NCBI GenBank assembly: GCA_031285685.1
Contig: JAITVS010000334.1
Location: forward strand, 1 to 32,749
Reading direction: 5' to 3'
Length of the DNA: 32,749 nucleotides
Origin: Tannerella sp.
GTDB taxonomy: Bacteria > Bacteroidota > Bacteroidia > Bacteroidales > Tannerellaceae
Below the pieces are notes generated by a model. The model saw nothing but the letters and a program-made list of their open reading frames with translations. It did not search any database and had not been told where the DNA came from. Positions 25,466 to 32,749 of the stretch are shown in pieces. The position numbers and the translations under genes are program-made. How positions within the stretch are numbered: position 1 is the first letter of the stretch; every line of letters starts with the position of its first letter.

Positions 25466-25540
25466 GTGATTGTAGCTCAGCTGGTTAGAGCATCGGATTG
25501 TGGTTCCGAGGGTCGTGGGTTCGAGTCCCATCATTCACCC
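25466..25540 (+). tRNA. tRNA-His (GTG)
   Basis: A cloverleaf folds from 25467 to 25540, with an extra G at 25466 in position -1 facing C73, the identity element of tRNA-His. The D stem is GCTC/GAGC. The anticodon stem TCGGA/TCCGA has loop TTGTGGT with anticodon GTG, and the T stem GTGGG/CCCAT has loop TTCGAGT. In the acceptor stem GTGATTG/CATTCAC the fifth pair is T-T (25471 and 25535), an unusual mismatch. Full CCA is not encoded. A terminator follows directly. Confidence 0.95.
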
Positions 25541-25544
25541 GACA

Positions 25545-25580
25545 AAAAAAGCATGAAAGAGTAAACTTTCGTGCTTTTTT
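25545..25580 (+). terminator. Intrinsic terminator after tRNA-His
   Basis: AAAAAAGCATGAAAG pairs with CTTTCGTGCTTTTTT (one G-T pair) around a short loop, ending in T's. The A-run on the other side could also let it serve the minus-strand PII-like gene that ends at 25602, so it may be bidirectional. Confidence 0.85.
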
Positions 25581-25601
25581 GTTCTTACCAACTCAAGTTA
25601 T

Positions 25602-25895
25602 TTAAATCATTTTTTCTATATCCAGCACATAAGTCTGTAAAGAGAACTGTTCCGGCCGGTTATCAATCTGACACAATCGATCAACAAACCGGTCAACCTT
25701 TCTTTTTTCCACCACCGTATAAATAACTCCGATCCTACCGGATCCAACAGAATCCCCATAATTGAATTTGCCAATATGATTAATGTTAGTTATTACATTC
25801 TTCCAGTATGTAAAGCCTCTTAAAAGCATCTGATCCATTAAATCAATTATGTCATTATAATAAGCCTGATTAAATAATATTAATATTGCCTTCAT
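25602..25895 (-). CDS. PII-like small protein, divergent tandem copy
   Basis: A 97-residue protein when started at the ATG at 25895, the same length as its upstream neighbour and alignable end to end. Both begin MKAI, share RGFTYW near 26-31 and GVI.TVV near 56-62, then a C-terminal helix and strand. This copy has lost the Gly/His/Trp-rich loop of its neighbour: the segment reads INHIGKFNYGDSVGSGRIG. Length and alternating strand-helix pattern suggest a PII/CutA-like ferredoxin fold (inference). The frame extends seven codons upstream into the neighbour's end. It lies at the end of the efflux operon and may form mixed trimers with the other copy. Confidence 0.65.
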   Translation of the reverse strand: MKAILILFNQAYYNDIIDLMDQMLLRGFTYWKNVITNINHIGKFNYGDSVGSGRIGVIYTVVEKRKVDRFVDRLCQIDNRPEQFSLQTYVLDIEKMI

Positions 25896-25912
25896 CTTTA
25901 TTTTTATTATGT

Positions 25913-26206
25913 TCAAATTGTATTTTCCACATTCATAATAAATGCACGCAAACCTAATTGCTCAAACTGACTGTCCAGTTTATGCAACATTTTCATAACC
26001 ATATCAACTTTATCTGCAGCAACTACTGTCCATATAACTCCGTTCAGGCCCGGCCAGGCATGATTACCATAATGAGGTTCACCATATTTACTTCCACAAC
26101 CTGCCACATTGTCCCAATAGGTAAACCCTCTTATTTCAAGGTGTTCGAGAATACGAATAATGTCTTCAAAATGAGCTTGATCGAATGATATAAATATTGC
26201 TTTCAT
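25913..26206 (-). CDS. PII-like small protein with conserved Gly/His/Trp loop
   Basis: A 97-residue protein starting MKAIFISFDQAHFEDI, with RGFTYW at 26-31, then a loop CGSKYGEPHYGNHAWPGLNG (about 37-56) and GVIWTVVAADKVD. The H-x-G-x-H-x-W-P-G-x-N pattern recurs in small PII-like proteins I associate with efflux or transport genes, and its Cys/His residues could bind a metal or ligand. It lies 49 bases after the RND pump gene and 17 before its divergent copy, so both appear to belong to the efflux operon. A role as trimeric sensor acting on the pump is inferred only. Confidence 0.68.
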   Translation of the reverse strand: MKAIFISFDQAHFEDIIRILEHLEIRGFTYWDNVAGCGSKYGEPHYGNHAWPGLNGVIWTVVAADKVDMVMKMLHKLDSQFEQLGLRAFIMNVENTI

Positions 26207-26255
26207 TTTTTATATTATTTAGAGTTAAAATATAAATTACTATTCAAAGTTCATT

Positions 26256-29200
26256 CTATGGCTCTGCCAAGAAATCCAAAACGAAGCCCTGCTCCGGGTC
26301 TTTTTTTTGTTTATTCTCTTCCTTTCCGGCAAAAACACAATACACTACAGGAATAAGAATTAGTGTTATAACCGTTGATAAAGATAGTCCCCAGGCTACA
26401 GTAATACCCATAGAACGCCACATTTCAGAACCTTCTCCAATTCCTATTGCCATTGGAACCATACCAAGCACCGTCGTCAGTGTCGTCATAAGTACCGGAC
26501 GAAGGCGCGATTTGCCTGCGGTTACTACAGCATCCGTAATATTCAGATTCCGTTCACGACATAGCTTGATATAATCAATCAAAACAATTCCGTTTTTCAC
26601 CACCACACCGATAAGTATCAACAAACCAATCATTGCCATAATCCCCAGAGGTGTGTTTGTGAGGGTAAGGCCAATCAAGACTCCCGTCAAAGCAAACGGG
26701 ATTGTAAACATAATTACAAACGGATCTTTCATTGATTCAAATTGCGACGCCATCACGATAAATACCAGAATTACAATCAGTACCATCAAAACCATTATAT
26801 CCGAAAACGTCTCCTGTTGCTGCTCGTATGCCCCTCCAATCCCCCATGTTATACCCAAAGGGATTTCCATTTGATCCAGGATATTAACCGATTCATCAAC
26901 AATCTCACTCAATGCTACGCCTTTTGCCGCAATTCCCGTCACGGTAACCATACGTTCACGGTCTTTGCGTTCAATTGTGGGGGGCATCATTTTTTCCGTT
27001 ACTTTCCCTAAATCGCGGATGTAGATCCCCTTTCCATCCGAATTGTAGACCAGAATATTTTCCACGTCTTCAATCGAAGACCTGAATTCCGGAGCATAGC
27101 GTACGCGGATATCATATTCTTCTCCATCCTCTCTGTAACTGGATGCTACAGAGCCATTGATCCGGTTACGCAAATACCCTGATACCATACTAACATTCAA
27201 ATCATTCAACGCCAGCTTCTCACGATCAAAATCGACCAATACTTCCGCAGAATATTCTCCACGACTAATTGTTGTCTGTGAACATTGCGAAGTCTCTTTC
27301 AGCCGTTCCGACAGTTCACGGGCAATAGCGTCGGTTGCAGCAAAGTCATATCCGTATATTTCTATATCCACTCCTGTTTCGCCTCCTACTCCTGCCGACC
27401 CGCCGGCAAGAACTTCGTAATCTTTCAATTCCGTATACATATCAAGATCTACACGCATCAGCTCACAAATCTCCGTCAACCCCCTCTTCCGTTCTTCAAC
27501 GCTGACAAGAGATATATTATAGGAGATCAGGTGTGTTCCGTTATCATTCATATTGGCAAACGCATTATCCGCATCCGCCTGTCCCAATGTATAATTAATA
27601 ACATCTATTTCCGGATATTTCTCCTGAAATTCTTCCGTTACCCTCTCTGCCAGATTCTCTGTTATGGATTGATGTGTTCCTATCGGCAATTCTAATGTAA
27701 TACCAATACGCGCATTATCCATTGTCGGAAAAAACTCCGTCCGGATCAGAGGAAACAACATCACACTCCCGGCAAAAACCAATATCGCGCCGGCTATCAC
27801 TTTTTTACGATTATGTACAGCCCAATTCAACAACCTGCCATAAGCAAGATCCAGCATATCCAATCCACGCTCTATAGGAGTAAAGAATATAATATACAAA
27901 CGACTTTTCTCATGTTTCTGGCTTAACATACGGGAACTCATCATTGGTATCAACGTAACTGCCGATACCATAGAAATAAACATAATGACACTAACAATTC
28001 CCCCTAATTGCCTAAATAAAACACCGGTCATCCCGCTGACAAGAGTTAATGGTATAAAAACGGCCAGAATTGTTAACGTTCCGGCGACAACCGATATGCC
28101 GACTTCTTTGGTTGCATAAATAGCTGCCTGTTTAGGCTTACTCCCCCTTTTTAAGTGAGTCATAATATTTTCCAGTACTACAATTGCATTGTCCACCACC
28201 ATTCCGATTGCCAACGAAAGGGATGACAGGGATATTATATTTAACGTATTGCCCGTCGCAAAAAGATAAACAAAAGCTCCGATCAGAGAAACCGGAATAG
28301 TCACCAAAACAATGATTGTCGTATTGAAACGTCCGAGAAAAACAAATACTACCAACATCACTATAAACATAGTAATAAGGATCGTTGTCATCAATGAAGA
28401 CATTATATTTTGTATGTTGGTCGAGGTATCAATAATAATCCCAAGCGTTATATCAGATGGAAGATTTTCCTGTATAAGAGGAAGATTTTCCCGGATCGTC
28501 CTGGATATTTCAACCGAATTTCCTCCGGATTGTTTCTGTATCACAATCATTGCCCCCTTTTGCCCGTTCGTACTGGATATTTGGGAACGCTCCTGCATAC
28601 TGTCTTCCACGCGTGCCACATCTCTTACACGTACCGTCCGTCCTTCAGCAGATTTTATAACCAGGTCCAATATCTGCTTGGCATTTGTAAATTCTCCCTG
28701 TACACGAAGATTATATGTGTTCGAACCGAAATCCACATTTCCTCCCGGTGTATTCCTGTTTTCCATTGCAATCGTTTGAGATAGTGATTCCACACTTATG
28801 TTATAAGCTTCCATTTTATACGGATCACAATAGACATTTATCTCGCGTTGCGGAGTTCCTGATACGGATACGGTTCCTACGCCACTGATTCTTGCCAGAG
28901 GATTGGCAACCTGATCTTCTAAAATCCGGTATAAGCCATTAGACACCTGATCGGTCGTCGCCGATAGAATCATAATAAGAATATCATCAACACCGAACTT
29001 GAATATCATCGGATTTTCCACATCATCCGGAAGACTTGATTTCACCATTTCAAGTTTATCACGAACATCATTCATCGCTATGTTTATATCTGTCCCGAAT
29101 TCAAATTCAAGATTCACAATAGAAACATTTTCACGAGAACTGGAAGAAATATGTTTCAGGTCGCTGGTCCCGTTCAACACATTTTCGATCGGCTTTGTCA

Positions 29201-29387
29201 CGTTATTTTCAATATCCGAAGCGCTGGCGCCGGGATAAGATGTCATAACCATAATGGCATTTGACTCTATCTGCGGAAGCAAATCGACTGCCAGATTAAA
29301 GTAAGAGAAGACTCCGAATATAATGATTGCAACAAAGCATAACGCGGTTGTTATCGGATTCTTAACCGAAGTATTTATTATTTTCAT
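26256..29387 (-). CDS. RND efflux transporter, AcrB/HAE1-like
   Basis: A 1043-residue inner-membrane pump with the two-fold RND layout: TM1 at about 12-30, a first porter domain, TM helices near 330-530, a second porter domain and TM helices near 860-1020. The proton-relay helix reads LAIGMVVDNAIVVLENI with D399-N400, where AcrB has Asp-Asp. The N-terminal SYPGASASDIENNVTKPIE and the RISGVGTVSVSG block are HAE-family hallmarks. It would form trimers with the fusion protein and TolC-like channel encoded just upstream. Substrates cannot be deduced; the absence of heavy-metal-pump motifs favours hydrophobic or amphiphilic compounds such as bile salts or drugs. Confidence 0.93.
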   Translation of the reverse strand: MKIINTSVKNPITTALCFVAIIIFGVFSYFNLAVDLLPQIESNAIMVMTSYPGASASDIENNVTKPIENVLNGTSDLKHISSSSRENVSIVNLEFEFGTDINIAMNDVRDKLEMVKSSLPDDVENPMIFKFGVDDILIMILSATTDQVSNGLYRILEDQVANPLARISGVGTVSVSGTPQREINVYCDPYKMEAYNISVESLSQTIAMENRNTPGGNVDFGSNTYNLRVQGEFTNAKQILDLVIKSAEGRTVRVRDVARVEDSMQERSQISSTNGQKGAMIVIQKQSGGNSVEISRTIRENLPLIQENLPSDITLGIIIDTSTNIQNIMSSLMTTILITMFIVMLVVFVFLGRFNTTIIVLVTIPVSLIGAFVYLFATGNTLNIISLSSLSLAIGMVVDNAIVVLENIMTHLKRGSKPKQAAIYATKEVGISVVAGTLTILAVFIPLTLVSGMTGVLFRQLGGIVSVIMFISMVSAVTLIPMMSSRMLSQKHEKSRLYIIFFTPIERGLDMLDLAYGRLLNWAVHNRKKVIAGAILVFAGSVMLFPLIRTEFFPTMDNARIGITLELPIGTHQSITENLAERVTEEFQEKYPEIDVINYTLGQADADNAFANMNDNGTHLISYNISLVSVEERKRGLTEICELMRVDLDMYTELKDYEVLAGGSAGVGGETGVDIEIYGYDFAATDAIARELSERLKETSQCSQTTISRGEYSAEVLVDFDREKLALNDLNVSMVSGYLRNRINGSVASSYREDGEEYDIRVRYAPEFRSSIEDVENILVYNSDGKGIYIRDLGKVTEKMMPPTIERKDRERMVTVTGIAAKGVALSEIVDESVNILDQMEIPLGITWGIGGAYEQQQETFSDIMVLMVLIVILVFIVMASQFESMKDPFVIMFTIPFALTGVLIGLTLTNTPLGIMAMIGLLILIGVVVKNGIVLIDYIKLCRERNLNITDAVVTAGKSRLRPVLMTTLTTVLGMVPMAIGIGEGSEMWRSMGITVAWGLSLSTVITLILIPVVYCVFAGKEENKQKKDPEQGFVLDFLAEP

Positions 29388-29406
29388 TGTACCTGATTTT
29401 ATAGAA

Positions 29407-30426
29407 TTATTTCTTTATAACCTCTACTTCCGCACCGTCTTTCAGTTTATTATGTCCGGTCACAACAACGACCTCTCCGTCTTCAATTCCATCCAGTATT
29501 TCATACATGTTATCAATCCGCCGCCCAATCTCAACTTTCCGAAATGAAACGAGACCATCCTTACATACATAGACATAGTTATCCGCGGAGCCAAGTTGTT
29601 TCTGCACAGCACGATCGGAAAGCATGATCTGTCTTCTTGTTCCGAAATTAAATGTAACCCTTCCGAACATACCGGGACGTATCTTATGATCACTATTCCT
29701 GACTTGAACCTCTACAACAAATGTTCTGGTCGCAGGGTCTATGGAAGGATGAACCAGCTTTATTACGCCATCGAATTCTTTTTCACCGTACACATCAAAC
29801 AAAACCTTCACGTTCATTCCTTTTTCTACATAAGGATAAATAGATTCGGATATATTTACAAGTAATTTTACCGGACGAATCTGTTCCACCACATAAATAG
29901 GCAATCCCATGACATACATGTCTCCCTTGTCATAATTGCGTTTCATGACAATCCCGTCAATAGGACTACATAATATCGTATTTTCCAATAGATTGTCATA
30001 CGTTCTCTGCGAGAGATCATAGGCCAGCTTCTTCGTATCCCAAACCGCTTTGGAAATACCACCGACTTTATACAATTCATCGACACGTTCAAATTCCAAC
30101 TTATTATTTTCCAGCTGAAGTTTTGTTTGTTCCAGATTTAGTGCATCCATCTCTACCAGCTTCTGTCCGACTGAAACAAGATCTCCGATTTCCGCATAAA
30201 TATTTTTTATTCTCCCTGCATTCTGGGGCGCAATCTGATTAATCATTTCCGCCTCTGCTGTAGCTGTAAAAGTTCCCAGTTGCTCCATTTCCTGAGCCAC
30301 GGCAGTCGCTACTTCGACCTTCACCTTTTCTCCCTTTGCATCGGCTTGTTGCGTTTCCGGTTTGCAGGATACAACCAAAAGCATCAATAACAAAGTAGTT
30401 ATTCCTATACTTTTTTTTATTTTCAT
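29407..30426 (-). CDS. RND efflux membrane-fusion lipoprotein
   Basis: A 339-residue periplasmic adaptor. The signal peptide ends in a lipobox LVVSC with the acylated cysteine at residue 21, so it is an inner-membrane-facing lipoprotein. It has the usual order: a barrel/lipoyl half (MINQIAPQNAGRIKNIYAEIGDLVSVGQ), a short alpha-hairpin, the second lipoyl half (NTILCSPIDGIVMKRNYDKG), and beta-barrel and membrane-proximal domains (IRPGMFGRVTF). The hairpin is short for the family, which usually means a compact joint with the outer channel. It lies between the TolC-like gene (24 bases) and the pump gene (19 bases). Confidence 0.93.
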   Translation of the reverse strand: MKIKKSIGITTLLLMLLVVSCKPETQQADAKGEKVKVEVATAVAQEMEQLGTFTATAEAEMINQIAPQNAGRIKNIYAEIGDLVSVGQKLVEMDALNLEQTKLQLENNKLEFERVDELYKVGGISKAVWDTKKLAYDLSQRTYDNLLENTILCSPIDGIVMKRNYDKGDMYVMGLPIYVVEQIRPVKLLVNISESIYPYVEKGMNVKVLFDVYGEKEFDGVIKLVHPSIDPATRTFVVEVQVRNSDHKIRPGMFGRVTFNFGTRRQIMLSDRAVQKQLGSADNYVYVCKDGLVSFRKVEIGRRIDNMYEILDGIEDGEVVVVTGHNKLKDGAEVEVIKK

Positions 30427-30450
30427 GACCTATTGTTTTACCTGTTAATA

Positions 30451-31785
30451 TTAATTTGTTTCTCCCTGAATCTTTTCCAGTTCAGATCTGGCAATCAAAT
30501 AATTATATATCGCCTGATTCAGATTCAGGCGAGCCTGTGTCAATTGCAATTGCGAGTCATTGATTTCCAGCAAGGTACCCTCACCTGTTTCATACCTTTT
30601 CATTGTAATCTGATACCCCTTTTCCGCTTCATTTACTCCGGCAGTAGCCGCCTGATATTGCTTGAGGCAGGTACGAATCTGATCGGTCGATTGCCGATGA
30701 GCTAACCGGAGTTGCCGCTCAAGATCCAGACGCTGCAGATTCAACTGCTTTTGCATCACTTCCGTTTTCTTCACTTCAGAAAAACGTTTTCCTCCGGAAA
30801 ATACAGGAATAGATAGAGACAAACCGACTGTGGAATAGGGATCCCATTTGTAATCACCAAACCGGAAATTATTATTCATAGAAATCCATTGATAAGAAAA
30901 TTGAGCGCTCAAAGACGGGAAATATTCAGCAATTTGTGTCTGACGTAATTTTTTCAGTTGCTCTTGCTGTATATCTATCTGTTGTAAATCGCTGTTTTTT
31001 TCCAGTGAAAAAGCGATCTGCAAATATTCTTCTTCCAGGCTACTGTCATAATCGGAGAGAGTACCCACACACCTTATCCCCAGATCCAGATTAATACCTA
31101 ACAACACCTTCAAATGCCATAATGAAAGTTCTATTGCATTTGTAGCATCATACAAATTAGGTTCGGCGTTTCTTACATTGACATTCGCACGAATCAAATC
31201 ATATTCGGCGACCAATCCCTGTTCATATTTATTTTTTATATCATGATAATTCCTCAACGCATTATCATATGCTTCTCGAAATACAGCATGTGCATCCTCG
31301 GCAAGAAGTACGGCATAAAATGCTTTTTGCACCTGATATCGCATTTCGATCCGGGATGAACGCGCCTTCTCTACAGAAAGTTCCACATCATAGGCTGAAA
31401 TTTTCAAACTTCTCCACAATTGAACTGAAATTAAAGGTACTCCTACAGACCACAAATTATCACGCCCAACCCTTATTCCCTGATCCATGCCTGGGACACC
31501 ATCCATATACATCTTCTGCTTCTCAACGGCATATTGGTAATTTCCAAGCAAATCTATCTGAGGGAAAAGAGATGCATAGGCACCTTTCTCCGCATACTTC
31601 TGTTTTTGAATCTCCATATCAGCGACTTTGACCGTCAACCCCGCACTAAGAGCAATCTCCAATGCTTCCGGCAAAGTGATCTCCAATACATGTGCAGGTG
31701 ACTGAGCCAACACCATACCTTCTCTCAATGGGATAAAGGCGCACAAAAAACAAAAGCTTACTTTAATTAAAGATATTTTTCTCAT
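30451..31785 (-). CDS. TolC-family outer-membrane efflux protein
   Basis: A 444-residue protein with an N-terminal signal peptide (cleavage probably after VLAQ, about residue 28) and two OEP repeats of long amphipathic helices. LTLPEAL-type opening: ITLPEALEIALSAGLTVK. Mid-repeat helix pairs follow, then the C-terminal QITMKRYETGEGTLLEINDSQLQLTQARL, which is the classic second-repeat motif. No lipobox is present. It provides the outer-membrane exit duct of the efflux complex. It starts 31 bases after the tetR stop codon. Confidence 0.92.
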   Translation of the reverse strand: MRKISLIKVSFCFLCAFIPLREGMVLAQSPAHVLEITLPEALEIALSAGLTVKVADMEIQKQKYAEKGAYASLFPQIDLLGNYQYAVEKQKMYMDGVPGMDQGIRVGRDNLWSVGVPLISVQLWRSLKISAYDVELSVEKARSSRIEMRYQVQKAFYAVLLAEDAHAVFREAYDNALRNYHDIKNKYEQGLVAEYDLIRANVNVRNAEPNLYDATNAIELSLWHLKVLLGINLDLGIRCVGTLSDYDSSLEEEYLQIAFSLEKNSDLQQIDIQQEQLKKLRQTQIAEYFPSLSAQFSYQWISMNNNFRFGDYKWDPYSTVGLSLSIPVFSGGKRFSEVKKTEVMQKQLNLQRLDLERQLRLAHRQSTDQIRTCLKQYQAATAGVNEAEKGYQITMKRYETGEGTLLEINDSQLQLTQARLNLNQAIYNYLIARSELEKIQGETN

Positions 31786-31816
31786 TACTCTTGACTTTTA
31801 AATTTCCATATATATT

Positions 31817-32377
31817 CTACCTCTGCCACATGAATCTTCTTAACTTATTTCGTCCGGTCTCTGTACATGCCCCACGTATAATAGTCAAAATCATTGTTTC
31901 CTGAAATTCTATATTAAAACTACCTGATTGTTCCGTTATCATTGCAGATATCAACTCATAATTCTGATCCGAAAGAAAATCACCATCAATTACCCCTTTC
32001 TCAAAATGATCCATACACATCTTTCTGAAATCCTGCCGATACCTTCTCCATTGTTTATCCGGTCCGGCATAAAATTTCAGATCAGAGAAAAACACCGGAC
32101 TATAAGATTTGATGTAATACAATTGTTCAATACAACTAAGCACAACTACTTCCAGTGATGATTCAGCCCGTTTTTTTATCATTTCCACAGACAGGTATAA
32201 GGCATTTATTTCCTGTTCCATAAATACAGACAAGAGTTCTTCCTCATCTCTGAATTCAGTATATAAAGTTTCTGTGGAAATAAATAAATCACTGGCTATA
32301 TGCTCAATATTTACTCTCTTTATTCCGTACTGAGCATAAAGTATTTTTGCCGTTTTTATAACTCTATCTCTGATCAT
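31817..32377 (-). CDS. TetR/AcrR-family transcriptional regulator
   Basis: A 186-residue regulator. The helix-turn-helix lies at about 25-45 (VNIEHIASDLFISTETLYTEF), preceded by AKILYAQYGIKR typical of TetR helix 1. The C-terminal ligand domain (50-186) is divergent. It is first in the efflux operon and presumably represses its own promoter in 32378-32480 until a pump substrate binds, the usual arrangement for RND operons. No partner regulator is visible. Confidence 0.88.
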   Translation of the reverse strand: MIRDRVIKTAKILYAQYGIKRVNIEHIASDLFISTETLYTEFRDEEELLSVFMEQEINALYLSVEMIKKRAESSLEVVVLSCIEQLYYIKSYSPVFFSDLKFYAGPDKQWRRYRQDFRKMCMDHFEKGVIDGDFLSDQNYELISAMITEQSGSFNIEFQETMILTIIRGACTETGRNKLRRFMWQR

Positions 32378-32692
32378 CTTTCTTTAAGTCTTGCATACAA
32401 ATATCAATGCCTGAATAAAAAAAATGATGTTCCAGATTTGCACAAATATGGTTCAAAAAAAACCTTCACACAACAAAAAACACAGTCATTGGCCCTTATA
32501 TGATACGAATTGGTTCAGATCAAATCTATCCCTACAAAACCTGCTTCTTTTTTCATTTTGATCAATATGGCCTTTTTACATCACCCGATTCAGTTTTATC
32601 AAAATATGCACTAATAAATTGATTTTTTTAATAATTCTACTTTAACAGATTAAAAAAACGAGCGCAAAAGTCAGGACAAACACATTCAATTA
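32378..32692. promoter_or_regulatory. Intergenic region upstream of the efflux operon
   Basis: No gene is seen. On the minus strand GATATTTG and CATATTTG near 32394-32450 are near-matches to the -7 box for tetR. A small inverted repeat ATTTG-CA-CAAAT (32436-32447) lies in the same place and could be the TetR operator. The rest is AT-rich and holds nothing else I can support. Confidence 0.35.
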
Positions 32693-32724
32693 TTTGGCAT
32701 TCAAATGATTAATTAGTATATTTG
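32693..32724 (+). promoter_or_regulatory. Promoter at right edge
   Basis: TTTG (32693-32696), a 20-base spacer and TATATTTG (32717-32724) form a full Bacteroidota promoter pointing out of the window. The first downstream ATG is at 32729, only four bases after the -7 box. Confidence 0.65.
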
Positions 32725-32728
32725 CGGT

Positions 32729-32749
32729 ATGGATAGAAAAGCAAACAAG
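32729..32749 (+). CDS. Start of an unidentified plus-strand gene (seven codons)
   Basis: ATG at 32729 opens a frame reading MDRKANK to the window edge. Seven residues do not allow identification. If this is the true start, the transcript would be leaderless or nearly so, given the promoter immediately upstream. A later start beyond the window is equally possible. Confidence 0.4.

Noticed and set aside
1-32749. CRISPR array
   Set aside because: I saw no series of regularly spaced direct repeats anywhere in the window.

Overview
This window reads as chromosomal DNA from a member of the order Bacteroidales (phylum Bacteroidota). The evidence is repeated Bacteroidota-type promoters (a -7 box of form TAnnTTTG with a TTTG-like -33 box about 18-20 bases upstream), weak Shine-Dalgarno signals, a lysS-gpsA-pgi order, and protein sequences typical of the group. 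The genus cannot be fixed from the sequence alone.

Layout. (1) Positions 1 to about 3000 are an accessory patch: the start of a tyrosine recombinase gene running off the left edge, a degraded RhuM-like gene, and an AT-rich two-gene unit made of an AAA/ABC-type ATPase and a small protein I do not recognise. (2) 3096-10303 is a TPP-riboswitch-controlled thiamin operon on the minus strand: promoter, aptamer, terminator, SAM methyltransferase, tenA, thiD, thiS, tenI-like, thiE, thiG, thiH, thiF. Two copies of a ~167-bp structured repeat in opposite orientation flank the block thiS-tenI-thiE inside the operon. thiC is not in the window. (3) 10400-14592 is a minus-strand lysS-gpsA-pgi operon. (4) 14609-22986 is a minus-strand operon resembling aryl-polyene/flexirubin-type lipid clusters: acyltransferase, ketosynthase, ACP, two hotdog dehydratase-like proteins, a thioesterase, an MMPL/RND exporter and a phytoene-desaturase-like FAD oxidoreductase. 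It has one ketosynthase and no ketoreductase or aromatic-starter gene. (5) 23069-25580 is a plus-strand housekeeping stretch: ffh, folD and tRNA-His with its terminator. (6) 25602-32377 is a minus-strand tripartite efflux operon in the order tetR, TolC-like, membrane-fusion lipoprotein, RND pump, followed by two tandem 97-residue proteins that look PII-like. (7) A plus-strand gene begins at the right edge.

How the parts work together. The thiamin genes cover thiazole formation (ThiS, ThiF, ThiG, ThiH, TenI-like), pyrimidine salvage and phosphorylation (TenA, ThiD) and coupling (ThiE). When TPP binds, the aptamer P1 helix is expected to sequester the anti-terminator and stop transcription before the methyltransferase. 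The lipid operon contains chain extension, dehydration, release, acyl transfer and export functions, and probably borrows a ketoreductase from elsewhere. The efflux operon is probably self-regulated by its TetR gene.

Best candidates for something undescribed: the ATPase plus small-partner pair (1186-2952), the internal inverted structured repeats of the thiamin operon, the minimal single-ketosynthase lipid operon, and the intact/degenerate pair of PII-like proteins behind an RND pump.
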